Origin: Candidatus Altimarinota bacterium
GTDB lineage: Bacteria; Patescibacteriota; Gracilibacteria; BD1-5; UBA6164
Length of the DNA: 64,000 bases
Assembly (NCBI GenBank): GCA_030683605.1
Contig: JAUXPL010000018.1
Location: forward strand, 1 to 64,000
Direction: 5' to 3'
Numbering within the stretch: the stretch's first letter is position 1; each line of letters opens with the position of its first letter. Shown here piece by piece: positions 30,228 to 41,551 of this stretch. The notes below the pieces were generated by a model that saw only the letters and a list, made by a program, of their open reading frames with translations, was not told the DNA's origin and made no database searches. Both the position numbers and the translations under genes were made by a program.

Positions 30228-31516
30228 ATAACACTTTCCAAAACCTTAAATCCATAACTCCTCACAAAATTTATATGTATTCATTTACATTCTTTATCAT
30301 ACTTACATTTTTTACAATTCAAAGACTTTATTCTATACAAATTATTTATATATTTATATGTGTAATCTTCTAAAGTATCATACTCTTTTATATCATTATA
30401 TGTTTGATATATTCATGATCATCATAGACATTTAGGTATATTTATTAGCTTTTTGTTGTATGATTTTAGTTTATTTTTGAAGTCCTCTATTTTATCTCAG
30501 TATTTTTCATATACTTGACTTGGAAATTCTTCTCATAATATAATAAGCAATCCCCTTTTTGGTACTTCCATTGATAATGGAAGAAAATCTAGTTTTTTTG
30601 TATTTATGTTCTCTATAAAACTATGACAATAATCTTTTTGAAAACATACTGAACAAGCATCACCATAACAATTTGGTTTTATTTTTCAGTCTGATTTTAT
30701 AAATTTTTCAAATGTTGAATATGCCTCTCACATTACTTCTGATTTCATTTTTCTAGGGTCTTGAATCAAGTCTTCATATCATTCAAATGCTTCAGCAGGA
30801 AATCTATTTGTCCACATATACATTCATGGTACTTTAGATAATTCCCATGTTTTTTGTAAATACTCTATATTATCAGATATATTATAGAATAGTTTAGATT
30901 TGTATTCTTTGAATCATCTTCCAAATGGAATTATTTGCAATATATCGTATTCATATACTCAAAATTTCATAAAAAATTTAACTATATCAGGCAAAAATCT
31001 AACATTTACTTTATTCACTACTATATCTATATTCACAATAACTTCTGGAAAATATTTCTTTATATTCAATAATCATTTAATAGACCTATTAAAAGCTCAT
31101 GGAGTAGCAACTAGATAATCATGAAGTGTAGAATTGTGTCAGTGAAATGAAAAAGTAATCTCTTGCAATCCAGCATCTACTACTTTTTTACAAAAATCAA
31201 AACTATGGAACATATTTCAATTCGTAACTGTCTGTACTCTATTATATCATAGTTCCCTAGCATACTTTATGTATTCATTAAATTTTGGATTAATTGAAGC
31301 TTCACCTCATGAAATTATTACTCTATTTTCATATCATTGTTTAAATCATTTTTTTATCTCTTCTTTTACTATATCTTCTTTTACTAATACTCAGTTTTGG
31401 GCATCTGAATCTAGACAAAACAAACATTTATTATTACAAGCAGCAGTAATACGAACCCAAACTCTATTTTGTTTGGTTGTTTTTTCTTTTGATAATAAAT
31501 TTTGTTTATTTTCCAT
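30224..31516 (-). CDS. Radical SAM protein (island member 2)
   Basis: 430 residues. AACNNKCLFCLDSD (about 25-38) binds the SAM cluster, and IISGGEASINP follows with UGA-Gly in GGE. There are two more Cys groups: CYGDACSVCFQKDYC (about 268-282) and CKKCKYDKEC near the C-terminus. The latter is a SPASM-like auxiliary cluster motif shared with members 3 and 4. It is last in a five-gene minus-strand operon; its first 11 bp overlap the end of member 3. The reaction is unknown. Confidence 0.9.
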
Positions 31517-32552
31517 TTTTTAAAAAATTATTTATTTTCTCTTTTGCATAATCATCTCATACGAAACTTACCCAGTTTTTATAAAATCACAAACAATAAT
31601 CATTGTATTTGCATTTACTACACTCATCAAATTTCTGTTTTTCTTTCCATAAATACTTATATGATTCAAAATTTCAATTATTTATAGTTCAGTTTTTTTC
31701 ATCTATTCTTAGTTTTTTCATCCTTTCATGTTCTAGATTGTATTCAGGATAATCCAAAACACAAAGTGGTGGACAAACGAAATGAAAATCAGGTAATATA
31801 TTATTTTGTCTACATAGATTTACTATTTTGTCTACTTCTATTATGTCATTTTCACTATATTTTATTAATACTTCTTCTTTATTTAGCTCTGCATATCAAT
31901 TTGGTTGCACAAATCAAAAAGATATTTTATGTGTTTTATTTCATCAGAAATGATCTCTTTTTGGAATAATATTTATAAATCAAATCTCTAATAGCAATGA
32001 AATATAATCATAAATAGAATACAAATTTATCTTTGTTACTACTATATTTAGATATATTGATATTTTTTTATTTATATTGTTATCTATTATATATTTAGTC
32101 CAATCTTTGAAGTCATTAATACTATAATAACTTCCTAATTGTTTATTTATATCATCATTTCATGAATGTTGTGCTAAAAATATCTCATCTAATCAGGCTT
32201 CGATCAATTTCAATACATAATTTTTTTCTTTGAATAATTTTGTTCCATTTGTCTGTATTTCTACTACTCAAACTCATATTTCTTTTGCAAGACGAATATA
32301 TTTAAGCAGATTTTTATTCAATGTAGGTTCTCATCCTGAAAATGATAATATAAGTTTTTGTCTTTGTTCAACTGTATATTTTTTAATTAACTTCAATATT
32401 TGATAAATTATTTCTTTATCAGTTACATCTTGCTCTCAGAAATTATTTGTTTTTAAAACATTACAAAACTTACACTTCCAATTACATTTGTAAGTGACTC
32501 TAATTATTTCATTTATATATATCTTTTCTGCATTTCCCTTTTTTGAAGTCAT
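31506..32552 (-). CDS. Radical SAM protein (island member 3)
   Basis: 348 residues. TYKCNWKCKFCNVLKT (about 20-35), LSFSGGEPTLNKNLL, then the C-terminal CSKCKYNDYC, the same CxxCxxxxxC pattern as members 2 and 4. GGE is GGA-UGA. It starts 6 bp after the stop of member 4 and overlaps member 2. These three are probably recent paralogues or act in sequence on one substrate. Confidence 0.9.
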
Positions 32553-32558
32553 ATTATT

Positions 32559-33497
32559 TTAATAAATAGTATTTATTTCATCTGTTCAATATAGCAATTT
32601 GTAGACATAAGAAGGACCCCAACATGATTTATTATATTTACAATTTGTACATTTTTTTATTTTTCTTCTTTTTCTAGGTAATTTTCTAAAATCAGCCAAA
32701 TCTCACCTATCCAATTCTTGATTATTATGATTTATTTTTACTCTTGTTTCGAAATCGTAATCATCAGTAAGTTTTATATATTCTTCTCTAATATTTTCAG
32801 GAAAAACACAAAATGGAAAATCAGGTAATTTCAAACGAATTTCTTTATCTCTTAAATATTCTACTACTGGTATTATTTTAGTTATACAGTCAGTATAACT
32901 TGGTGCTATTTTCTCAAGTACAAATTCTTTTCAATAATATCAATAATTTATATCTGGATAAGTTATAGATATATCTTTTACTCATTTTTCTACTACGAAT
33001 TTAACCAAATCATAAATATGACTTAGATTATCTTGCGTAATTACTATATTAGCTTTGAGAGTTTTTCAGTTCCAATATTTATATATATTTTCAAATACTT
33101 TATCCCAATGCACATAATTTTTTGTTCTAGATATTTTTTGTTGTTCTTCTATTCAAATAGCTTCTACAGATAAAAATAATTCATCTATATATGGTAAAAA
33201 CTTACTAGCTTGAGAGTCTAAATGAAGTGTAGTACAATTAGTAGTAACTAAGATAGTATATCAAAGTTTTTTTCATAAATTCAAAGCATCCAGAAAAACT
33301 GCTTGAATTAGAGGCTCTCCTCATAGATAAGTTACATGATTATATCATAGTTTCTTGTATTTCAACAATTGCTTCAATATATCATATTTACTTACTTTTT
33401 TTGTCCATGCTTGCTCCATATTTTCAAATTCTATACAATATGTGCATTTTTGGTTACATGTCCATCAAACATATAATTCTAATCTTTTATAATTCAT
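32559..33497 (-). CDS. Radical SAM protein (island member 4)
   Basis: 312 residues. GWTCNQKCTYCIEFE (about 11-25), YLGGEPLIQA, C-terminal CTNCKYNKSCWGPS. Short radical SAM core plus one auxiliary Cys group. The ATG lies 1 bp after the stop of the GT28-radical SAM fusion gene, so translation is coupled. Confidence 0.9.
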
Positions 33498-33498
33498 A

Positions 33499-35637
33499 TT
33501 ATATTTCTATCTTACAATTTAAACACCCCTCTGAAATATTAGGAAACTTTTTATTCAAAAATAATTCATATTGTCTAGACAAAACTATTTCAAGTAAACT
33601 ATTTTTATTTATATTTCATAGATTATTCTCATAATCATCTAATATACAACATGGAGAAAAATCACCATTTTCATTTATCCTTATCTCTTTTTTAGACTTT
33701 ATAAAACTACAATTATTTCATTCTATTTTTTCAAAACTATTATTATTTAATATAAAATATATGAATTTATCAAATTCTCATTTATAGTAATCAGGAGAAA
33801 AAACTACTTTTATATTATTTTTATTTTCTAGTATATATTTTTTATCTTCATCGTAAAATATTTTTAATTGCTCCATAGTAGGAAATAAATATAATGTATC
33901 ATTTATAGGTGCTGTAGATATCATAGAAAAAGATATAGAATCTACTCATTTTTTCTTAAAAAAATCAAAAATATCCTTACTTTGGCTTATATTATCTCTT
34001 CTAATAGTAAAATTTATATGCACATTTATTCAATACTCTTTTAAATTAGAAATATTTTTATCAATCGTATTAAATAATCAGTTTATTCATCTGATTTTAT
34101 CATGTAATTCATATAATCAATCTACTGAAATATCCATATAATCAATAGAAACCCCTCTCAATTCTCCCCTTCCTGCTACGAGTCCCGTCTTTAGCGGGAA
34201 AGACTGGACATGTATAAGTGGAGATGAAGAAAATATATTAGTTGATTTATTTTTTACAATATTTTCGTAAAAATTATTTCATAATGTTGATCAATTCGTT
34301 GAAACTGAACTTATTAAATTCAGAGATTTACTTAAGTCTAATAGTTCAAAAAATCATTTATAAATAGTTGGTTCTCATCATGTAAAATTTACGACTTCTC
34401 ATCATAATTTATAAAAATCTAGTATAGATCTTTTAATATTTATAATATTATTATATTCCCGTTTTCTCTTTATTACTCAGCACATATCACATTTTGCATT
34501 ACATGCATTTGTTAGTCTGATTTTTATGTATTTGTATTTTTTATAATTTACGATAAACGATGCAGATAAATAAGCTCAAGAAAAATTTAAAATAATCCCT
34601 CCCCCTTCGGGTACTCCCTTTGGGAAAGGGAGATTTATAAACAATTTAGAAAGTTCATTTAAATTAATTTCATTTCAATTATATAAATAAATCACTTTTT
34701 TTGATAATATATCTAATCTAGCTTGTTGTTCTGTATCTGTTTTTCTAGGATAAATTATTGTAATTTTTTTATAATAAATATTTTCATATATATTATTGTA
34801 TCCTCACATAGTCACAACTAATTTTGCTTGTATTTTTAATTCTAGAAAATTATCAAAATAATCCTTTATTTCTAATTTGTTATTTGTTATAAGGTGTATT
34901 TTTTCTACATTTTCTTCAGTATAATTCTTTCATAAGTTCACAAATACTTTTCAATCAAAACTAGTATTATTTAACTTTTCTAAAAAATCTAGTACAAATT
35001 CAATTCCATCTTGTCATCCTCATATACTTATGAGAATATGATTTTTTTCTATTGTAGATTCTTTTAAATTATTGTTTACTATAAATCATGTATAGATTAT
35101 TTTTCTAGATATATTTTTATGAAATTTATCATTATAATTTATTATTTTTTCATCACTATGAATTAGAAATCTATCAAATAATTTTAGATTTTTTTCTTGA
35201 ATAGACTCTATATCAAATATATCTCTAACTGAACAAAAAACATTTCATTTATGATTTAATTGCTTATATTTTTTAATTAAATAATCTAACTCAAAATCTA
35301 AAAAATTTCTTCAAAAAGGATAATGTTCAATAATTAATGATTCTATATCTGTAATAGAAAATAATTTATCAAAAATAACTTTTCTAAATATTTTTATTTT
35401 TTTATTATGATTATTATCGATTAATTTATAATCAAATATTTGATAATTCGGTAAATTAATTATTTTTAAATTATTAGATTTTTTAAATAAAAAATCTTGT
35501 TTTTCTCAACTATTAATAACTATAATATTGTAATCAACTCAAAAATTCTCAATTATATTCTTTATAATTAGAGCTATTCTATTCCCATGACCAAGTCATC
35601 AGAAATTGTGATAATAAAATATTAATGTTTTTTTCAT
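33499..35637 (-). CDS. GT28-like glycosyltransferase fused to a radical SAM/SPASM protein
   Basis: 712 residues in one frame (33499-35637, no TAA/TAG). Residues 1-340 resemble MurG/GT28-type glycosyltransferases: YYHNFGGLGHGNR start, ISIGGGQDG, TMGGYNNIYE and RKTDTEQQAR. Residues about 375-712 are radical SAM: LTNACNAKCDMCGV, FTGGEPT, and a SPASM-like end (FSPCCILDD ... GCLNCKIE). The linker between them (about 335-350) is read from a palindromic element (34591), and a second element (34150) adds about 26 residues inside the radical SAM half. Either the fusion is native or an element removed a stop. It starts 8 bp after the upstream gene. Confidence 0.85.
34150..34225. repeat. In-frame palindromic element inside the GT28-radical SAM gene
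   Basis: Carries CCCCTTCCTGCTACGAG, TCCCGTCTTTAGCGGGA and GACTGGACATGTAT, the blocks of the intergenic element at 19277. In the host gene it is read, without stop, as about 26 residues (SPLIHVQSFPLKTGLVAGRG and flanks). They fall between TNIFS and IDYMDISVDG, where other radical SAM proteins of the island have no insert. Confidence 0.85.
34591..34633. repeat. In-frame palindromic element at the GT28/radical SAM junction
   Basis: CCCTCCCCCTTCGGGTACTC plus CCCTTTGGGAAAGGGAG, the block also found at 28561, 57354 and (inverted) 15050. Read in the host gene as NLPFPKGVPEGGGII, exactly between the two enzyme domains. Confidence 0.85.
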
Positions 35638-35645
35638 TTTACAAA

Positions 35646-37937
35646 TTAAATTATATATTTAAATTTACTACAATCCCCTAATTCAAAAAATTCATTTTCT
35701 CAAATTTTTATTAGTTCAAAATCTATTCATACGAATTGATTTAACTTTGTTATTAACAAATCATTATCAATATTGTTAAAAGAAAAATAATACAACTTAT
35801 ATTCATCAAACTGATAAAATAGTATTTCACAGAAATATTCACTGAAAAAATTATCTAAATCTTTAAGAGTTTTACTATTTAATAATTGATTTTTCTTTCC
35901 ATTTATAATAATATTTTTTCAATCATAATTTCATAAATCATCATTTTTGTATCTAATAAATGGAAAATATGGATTATCCAAATCTGTGACTACAAATTCA
36001 GAGGAAATCTCTTCAAAAATAATATTATCTCAATACAATTGCTTATTTCCGTCAATATCTATACTGATTGGTCACACTTCACTACATCCATAATTATCAA
36101 ATACATTACAATCAAACACTTGTTTTATATATTTTTTTAGACTTTTATTTGTATAAGTATATGTCAAACTTATAGCTTTTAATTTCGGTAAGTCTAAATC
36201 AAATTTCTGGAATCAAAGTATTAAATACAATAAATATTTAGCATCTGAATGGAGATACTTCGTATTTTTATTATCTTTAAATATATTTTGTATTTTTATA
36301 AAATACTCTTTTTCGAAATAAAAATCTGATATACTGATATATATTTTTTTTACATAATCTGGCTCAACTATATTATTTATTGCTTTTTGATTACAATTAA
36401 TTGGTGTCAGTGAGAAGTAAGAATCTTTGAATGTGAAATCAGACTCATGAGAAAAAATAGCTATTTGTTTAATATGTCTTTTGAAATCAAGTGGATAAAC
36501 AAATTTAAAAGCATTTCCAGTATTTCATGATGTTTTTCAATAGAGTACTTGTTTATTTTCGCTTAATTTAAGTATTTGCTCATAATTTTTTTTCAAAATA
36601 ACTTTATCCAAGATTGGCAATTTCTCTATAAATTCTAGAGAATTCATGTTTTCTATATCAGATTTACTTATATTATTATTTAGTAATAATTCTCTATAAA
36701 ATTCTAGATTGTCATAAAAATGAAATAATTGTTCTTTTAATTTTTTTAGTTTTATATTATTTATTAGAGAAACATCCTCAGTAAATAATTCTTTTAAATA
36801 TCTATAATAATTTATAGCTATACTCTTATCATATAGTTCATCATTTAGATATATTTCATTGAATAGAGTTTTTCTAGTATAGAAATTACTAGCACATTTA
36901 GAAGCATATCCACATTTTTCATTTGAGTTTTGTCTATATTTTTCATATTTTTCTGAATTTCTTATTTGTGAAATATCGTTTTCTAATACATTTCATACTG
37001 ATACACTAGGACTTCTTTCTACTACACAACAACCATACATATCACCAGTATAATTGATAGATGAGTGGTCTAATGGTCAAAAACAACCATATTTATCATA
37101 GAAATATTTTCCATAGATTCATTCATAGAAACTATTTATTTCCGAGTGGTATTTTTCTATATCTGATAAATTTTGCAATACTTCATCATTGTTTTTTCAT
37201 ACTAATTCACTTATAAATGGTGAAAAATCTACATTAATATTATACAGTTTAGCTTTATTGAAAATCAGTTTAATTTTCTCTCTAAAAAAATAAAAAAACT
37301 CCCTTTTTGATAGATTCAAGCTATCAATATCTTTCCTATTTTTATCATTCAAAAATACAAAACTCACTCTATCAATATCGTATTTTTTTCACAAATCTAT
37401 CATTTGGTCTAGAGTTTCAAAGTTGTATTTCATCACAACTGAGTTTATATATATCTTTAAATCAGGATTTATTTTTTTTGATTTTTTTATTATATCAATA
37501 TTTTTTGCAAATGATCCATTTACTCATCTGATATAATCATGTATCTCAGCACTTGGTCCATCTATAGACAAATACAATTCATCCAATCAGTATTTTAATA
37601 TTTTTATCAATCTTTTATCACTAAGTAGCCATGCATTAGTTTTGATTGCAACTTTTAATCACAGTTTTTTTGAGAATGCTATTAGGTCTTCCAATTTGGC
37701 ATACATAGTAGGTTCTTGCCCGTGAAACCTAATATAATTGCAATTGTAATCTTTTTTTAATTTAAGAATTATTTTGTATAAGTCATCTTCTGTAAATTTC
37801 ATCTCTATTTCCCTTTTCCAATTATCACACATCACACACTTAAAATTGCATCATCATATCAGATGCAAATCTGCCCTAAAAATCAAACTTTTTCAAGTAT
37901 TTTTGTGGTGTATGTAATTTTGTGTAATTTGGTGCAT
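35646..37937 (-). CDS. Radical SAM domain fused to a PaaK-like adenylate-forming ligase
   Basis: 763 residues. The N-terminal radical SAM has IGGCNFKCVMCDNWK (about 28-42), YIRFHGQEPTMYA in place of the usual GGEP (here HGQEP), ISIDGPS-like LYLSIDGPSAEIHD, and an auxiliary region with CGYASKCAS. The C-terminal half (about 430-763) resembles phenylacetate-CoA ligase/CoF390 synthetase: YWKTSGNTGN (about 470), YGCSEVGP (about 617), VVTDLDNPYFPFIRYKNDD. Such domains activate a carboxylate as an acyl-AMP. One protein that makes a radical and activates a carboxylate is unusual. First gene of the five-gene minus-strand operon. Confidence 0.85.
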
Positions 37938-38362
37938 AGGAGTTACTAAAAATTAAATCTGATGAAATTTATATAATATGAATAATACAAAAAATATAAT
38001 AATAGCAAAGTGTAAGAATATTTCGAATTCAATATATTTTTATATCTCAAAATGAAAATTATAAAACTTGATAATATAAAAATGGTCAAAAATTTTAACT
38101 CTTTTTCTTTTATTTCTAATACAAGTGGTCAAAATAATGTATTTGATATATGTATAAGATATAAATATGTACTAAAATAAATGAAAAAAGTGATAAATAC
38201 TGTTAATGTGAAAAAATATATTAAATCTTTATGTTTATTAAAAAAAAGCATATTTATTTTTGTTTGTAATATAATTTTAGAAGAATCTTATAAACTAATC
38301 AATCAGAATCTGAAGTATTCTGTTGATTTAATGTATTGTTATAATGTTATATTCACAAAAGG
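37938..38362. other. Intergenic region with weak small ORFs
   Basis: 425 AT-rich bases between two minus-strand genes. Two plus-strand frames (38052-38180, and one starting at 38181 that runs opposite the glycosyltransferase end) are the only open stretches. No terminator or promoter is convincing. Confidence 0.35.
38052..38180 (+). CDS. Weak 42-residue ORF
   Basis: MKIIKLDNIKMVKNFNSFSF ... YKYVLK, ATG 38052 to TAA 38178. It is antisense to the local operon direction, has no recognised family and no ribosome site. Its interest is only that it lies next to a radical SAM operon. Confidence 0.15.
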   Translation: MKIIKLDNIKMVKNFNSFSFISNTSGQNNVFDICIRYKYVLK

Positions 38363-41300
38363 TTACATACTCAACAACTCCTCCAACTTCTCAACCCCCT
38401 TCTCACTTCAAAATTCCTCTTTGACCTTTTCTAATCAATTAACAACAATCCTTTCAAAATCAAAAAGTCCCTTTATCTTCTCCAAATCTTCCTCTACATT
38501 TCCACTTAAAACTACTCATGTTTCTCAGTCAATTATTAATTCTCCAATCCCTCAAACAAGCGTGCTAAATACTAGATTTCAACTAAGCATATTTTCAAGT
38601 ATCATATTTGGTATTCAATCTGTATCTCAGTTAGTTGATACTTTTGAATAATTGATATATGTATTATAATTATTAATCTGCTTTAACAAATCTTTATGCT
38701 CTAAAAAGCCAAAATACTTGATTTTATTAGTTAATCATAATTCATATATTTTTTTGAAAATATCATTTTTTAATTCTCCATCTCAGATTAATCATATTTT
38801 AGCTACTAAATCCTGCTTTTCTAAAAGTGCTATCAAATCTAGTACTTCTACAATCCCCTTTTTTTCTACGAATCTTCATCATATAAGTATATTTAATTTT
38901 GAAAAATCCTTCTTAATAAAAATATACTTTGAAAAATCTAATACACTTCTAACTATTTCTATTTTTTCATTTATACCTAATTTCTCCCTTTTTCAAAGGG
39001 ATTGGCTGAAAGCCGAGGGATTAGAAAAATCAATAACACTTATTGTAGCCCCTTGCCCTTTTCAAGGGAAAGGATTTATGCCCGAAGGGAGGTATCCTGT
39101 GGACAGGTTAGGGTTATTTAAATGTTTCTCTAATTCTCATCTCATCTCCCCATCCCTCACAAATATCTTATCAATATTATCCAGAAACTTATTTTGATTT
39201 TTTAAAAAACTATACACATCATATCACCTAGCTGCTGAATATATTTTTATATCTAGTAATAATGTTTTTATCTTTGAGATAAAAAATGCATCAAATAAAA
39301 ACTCTGTATAAATTATTTTAATATCATATTTCTTTATTAAAAAAACAAAATATTTTAAATATTTAATATATAATTCTGTATCATTTATTTTTGGGTATTC
39401 TATATCTAATAATGTATCAAATTCTTTCCTATAAACTATATTGAAATTATTCGGAAATATATGATTATTATCCATTTTAAGTGTAAAAATTATAGGATTT
39501 ACTTTTTCTAGGAGGCTAAGTTCTTCATATATAAAATTCTCTGATTTAGGCAAAAATATATTCTTAAAAACTAATATATTTCTCTTATTTATTTCTTTTA
39601 TTATTTCCTCACTTATAATTTTTTTTCCATCTTGTAGCCTCCTTCCATTTTCAAGGGAAGGAATTCAAGGATGGGTTAATAATTTGTCAAAACAATTTAA
39701 ATCTTTATTCTCATCATAACTCCCCTTCTTAATAAAATCTACTCCGAAATGATTCATAAAAAAATCTATTCTATCAGATTGATTTTCAGCGTTTCTTTCT
39801 ACTGGAAATAACAAACACTTTGTGTTTGAAAAAAATACTTCATTTATAGTATTGTATCATCATCTACCGATAAATAATTCTGAGTTTATAATACTTTTTG
39901 ACAAATTGTTATCAAATTGTGAAATATTTATGAATTCTGGAATCCTTAAATTAGCTGTTAATTCATCATAATATTTTCATAAGACAAATGTGATTTCATA
40001 TTTTGAAAATAATTCTATATTTGAATTTATTAGTTTAGTTACAAATTCAAAAAAATATTTTGTATTTTCATAGTCTCAAGCATATCCAGGTGAAACTAAA
40101 ACCCCTCCGGCTTTCAGTCACATACCCTTATCAAGGGAGGAAATATTTATATCTTCATAAACATATCATGAGAAAAATATATTCTTGTAGTTATTATAAA
40201 GATCCTGTTTTTCCTGAGATAATTCTTCTATAATATGAGGAATAAATATTTTCTTAAAAATAAATAAATAAGTTTGTATAGAATTTAAATAATCTAGTTC
40301 ACTATCTCTTAAAATCAAAAAATGTGATAAATCTGGTCTATTATCTAATACTTTTTTTATAAAGTAAGTATCATGTATTATTATATCTATGTTGTTTTGT
40401 TTTATGATTTCATTTATTTTTGAAAAATTTTCAGATTCATATTCTTGAAAAGAAGTATTATTTAAACAATCCTCTATTCAATAATCTAATGATAAAACTC
40501 TAAATCATGCATCCTCTATTAAAAATGGATTTTTACTATTAGTTACAAATATTATTTCTCATATAACATCTGATTTATGAAGTTCTTGTGCTATTAACAA
40601 AGTCCTTTTTATATGTCATAATCCTATACCATTTATAGAATGAATTATTGCATTTTTTTTATTTAAAAAATATTTTTTAAAATCATTTGAAAGCTTTGAT
40701 TTTAGATTTTTTTCTAGATTATTATATCTATCATAAATATATCTTTTATAGTCAGGAGAATTGTGTTTTTGATAGTTTTTGAGCCAATTATTAGATAGTG
40801 ATTCAATATTTTTTTCTTCTAATATTTTATATGGTGGATTATACAATTTTTCTGATAAATTAAGTACTTGTAGATTTTCATTAAATACTATTTTGTGTCC
40901 TGCTTGTTGTAATCTAAATCAAAACTCAGTATCCTCATCTCACCATGAAACAAGTGATTCATCAAATCATCAAATACTTAAATAAATATCTTTTTTGATA
41001 AAAAAATTGGATGCACAGAAAAATTCCCAGATTCTATTTTTATTTTGTTTTTCATGATAGAAATTGATTCTGAAATCACTAAAATCTGGATTATTTATAT
41101 ATCAATTATCTATGAAAAAATCTATGCCTTCATCATTTAATTCTTTTTCTAAATTATTATATCATAAGTATGGTCAAATTATTACATCATCTTTATCTAT
41201 ATATTTTAGTATTTTTTCTATATGATTTTTACTAAGAATTGTTTCCTGATCTATAAAATATAGATTTTGACTTCATGCTAATTCTGCTCATTTATTTCTA

Positions 41301-41536
41301 GCTTTGCATACTCTATTTAGTCAGTTTTTAGGTCATAAATAAAAATATATTATCTCTAAATCTTTGAATTTATTTATTGTTTCTTTATATATATTTTGAT
41401 AATTTTGTCTTGATCAATCATCAATAAAAACAACTATTATCTTTATAGCTTTGTTTTGCTGTTTTTTTATTGATAATAATTGTTTTTCAATATAATCAGA
41501 ATTATATAGTGGGATTATCAAATTTATGATTATCAT
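38363..41536 (-). CDS. Three-domain glycosyltransferase (GT2 + GT28-like + GT4)
   Basis: 1057 residues in one frame. Residues 1-250 are GT2: LIIPLYNSDYIEKQLLS, FIDDGS, IDQET, GGFDESLVSWGDEDTEF. Residues about 298-620 are GT28/MurG-like: HSINGIGLGHIKRT, VLVSPGYAGDYENT, IGRGGYNTINEV. Residues about 640-1057 are GT4: GGRFVEKKGI, LIGDGELKN, GIPNMILENMLSG. Palindromic elements are read in frame at about residues 465-478, 620-634 and 807-852. The protein would transfer several sugars in a row, for example in a surface glycan. Its start is only 15 bp from the divergent asparagine-synthetase-like gene. Confidence 0.88.
38981..39117. repeat. In-frame composite palindromic element in the GT4 domain
   Basis: Two palindromes, TTTCTCCCTTTTTCAAAGGG and CCCTTTTCAAGGGAAAGG, plus GAGGTATCCTGTGGACAGG, shared with 23019. 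I traced every codon from 38978 to 39124. It encodes about 46 residues (HLNNPNLSTGYLPSGINPFP onward) with no TAA/TAG and two UGA read as Gly. Confidence 0.9.
39633..39678. repeat. In-frame palindromic element (TAACCC type) between GT28 and GT4 domains
   Basis: The minus-strand sequence TAACCCATCCTTGAATTCC with its CCTTCCCT/GGAAGGAGGCTACA arms is nearly identical to the intergenic copy at 23019. Read as LTHPGIPSLENGRRLQ; one Gly is UGA. Confidence 0.9.
40101..40142. repeat. In-frame palindromic element in the GT28-like domain
   Basis: CCCTCCGGCTTTCAGTCACA and CCCTTATCAAGGGAGG. Read on the minus strand as SSLDKGMGLKAGG just before VLVSPGYAG; one Gly is UGA. Confidence 0.8.
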
Positions 41537-41551
41537 CTTTTTTTAAATTAT

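Noticed and set aside
38718-39197. Plus-strand 159-codon ORF
   Set aside because: It is the antisense shadow of the GT4 domain of the minus-strand glycosyltransferase, whose motifs are clear.
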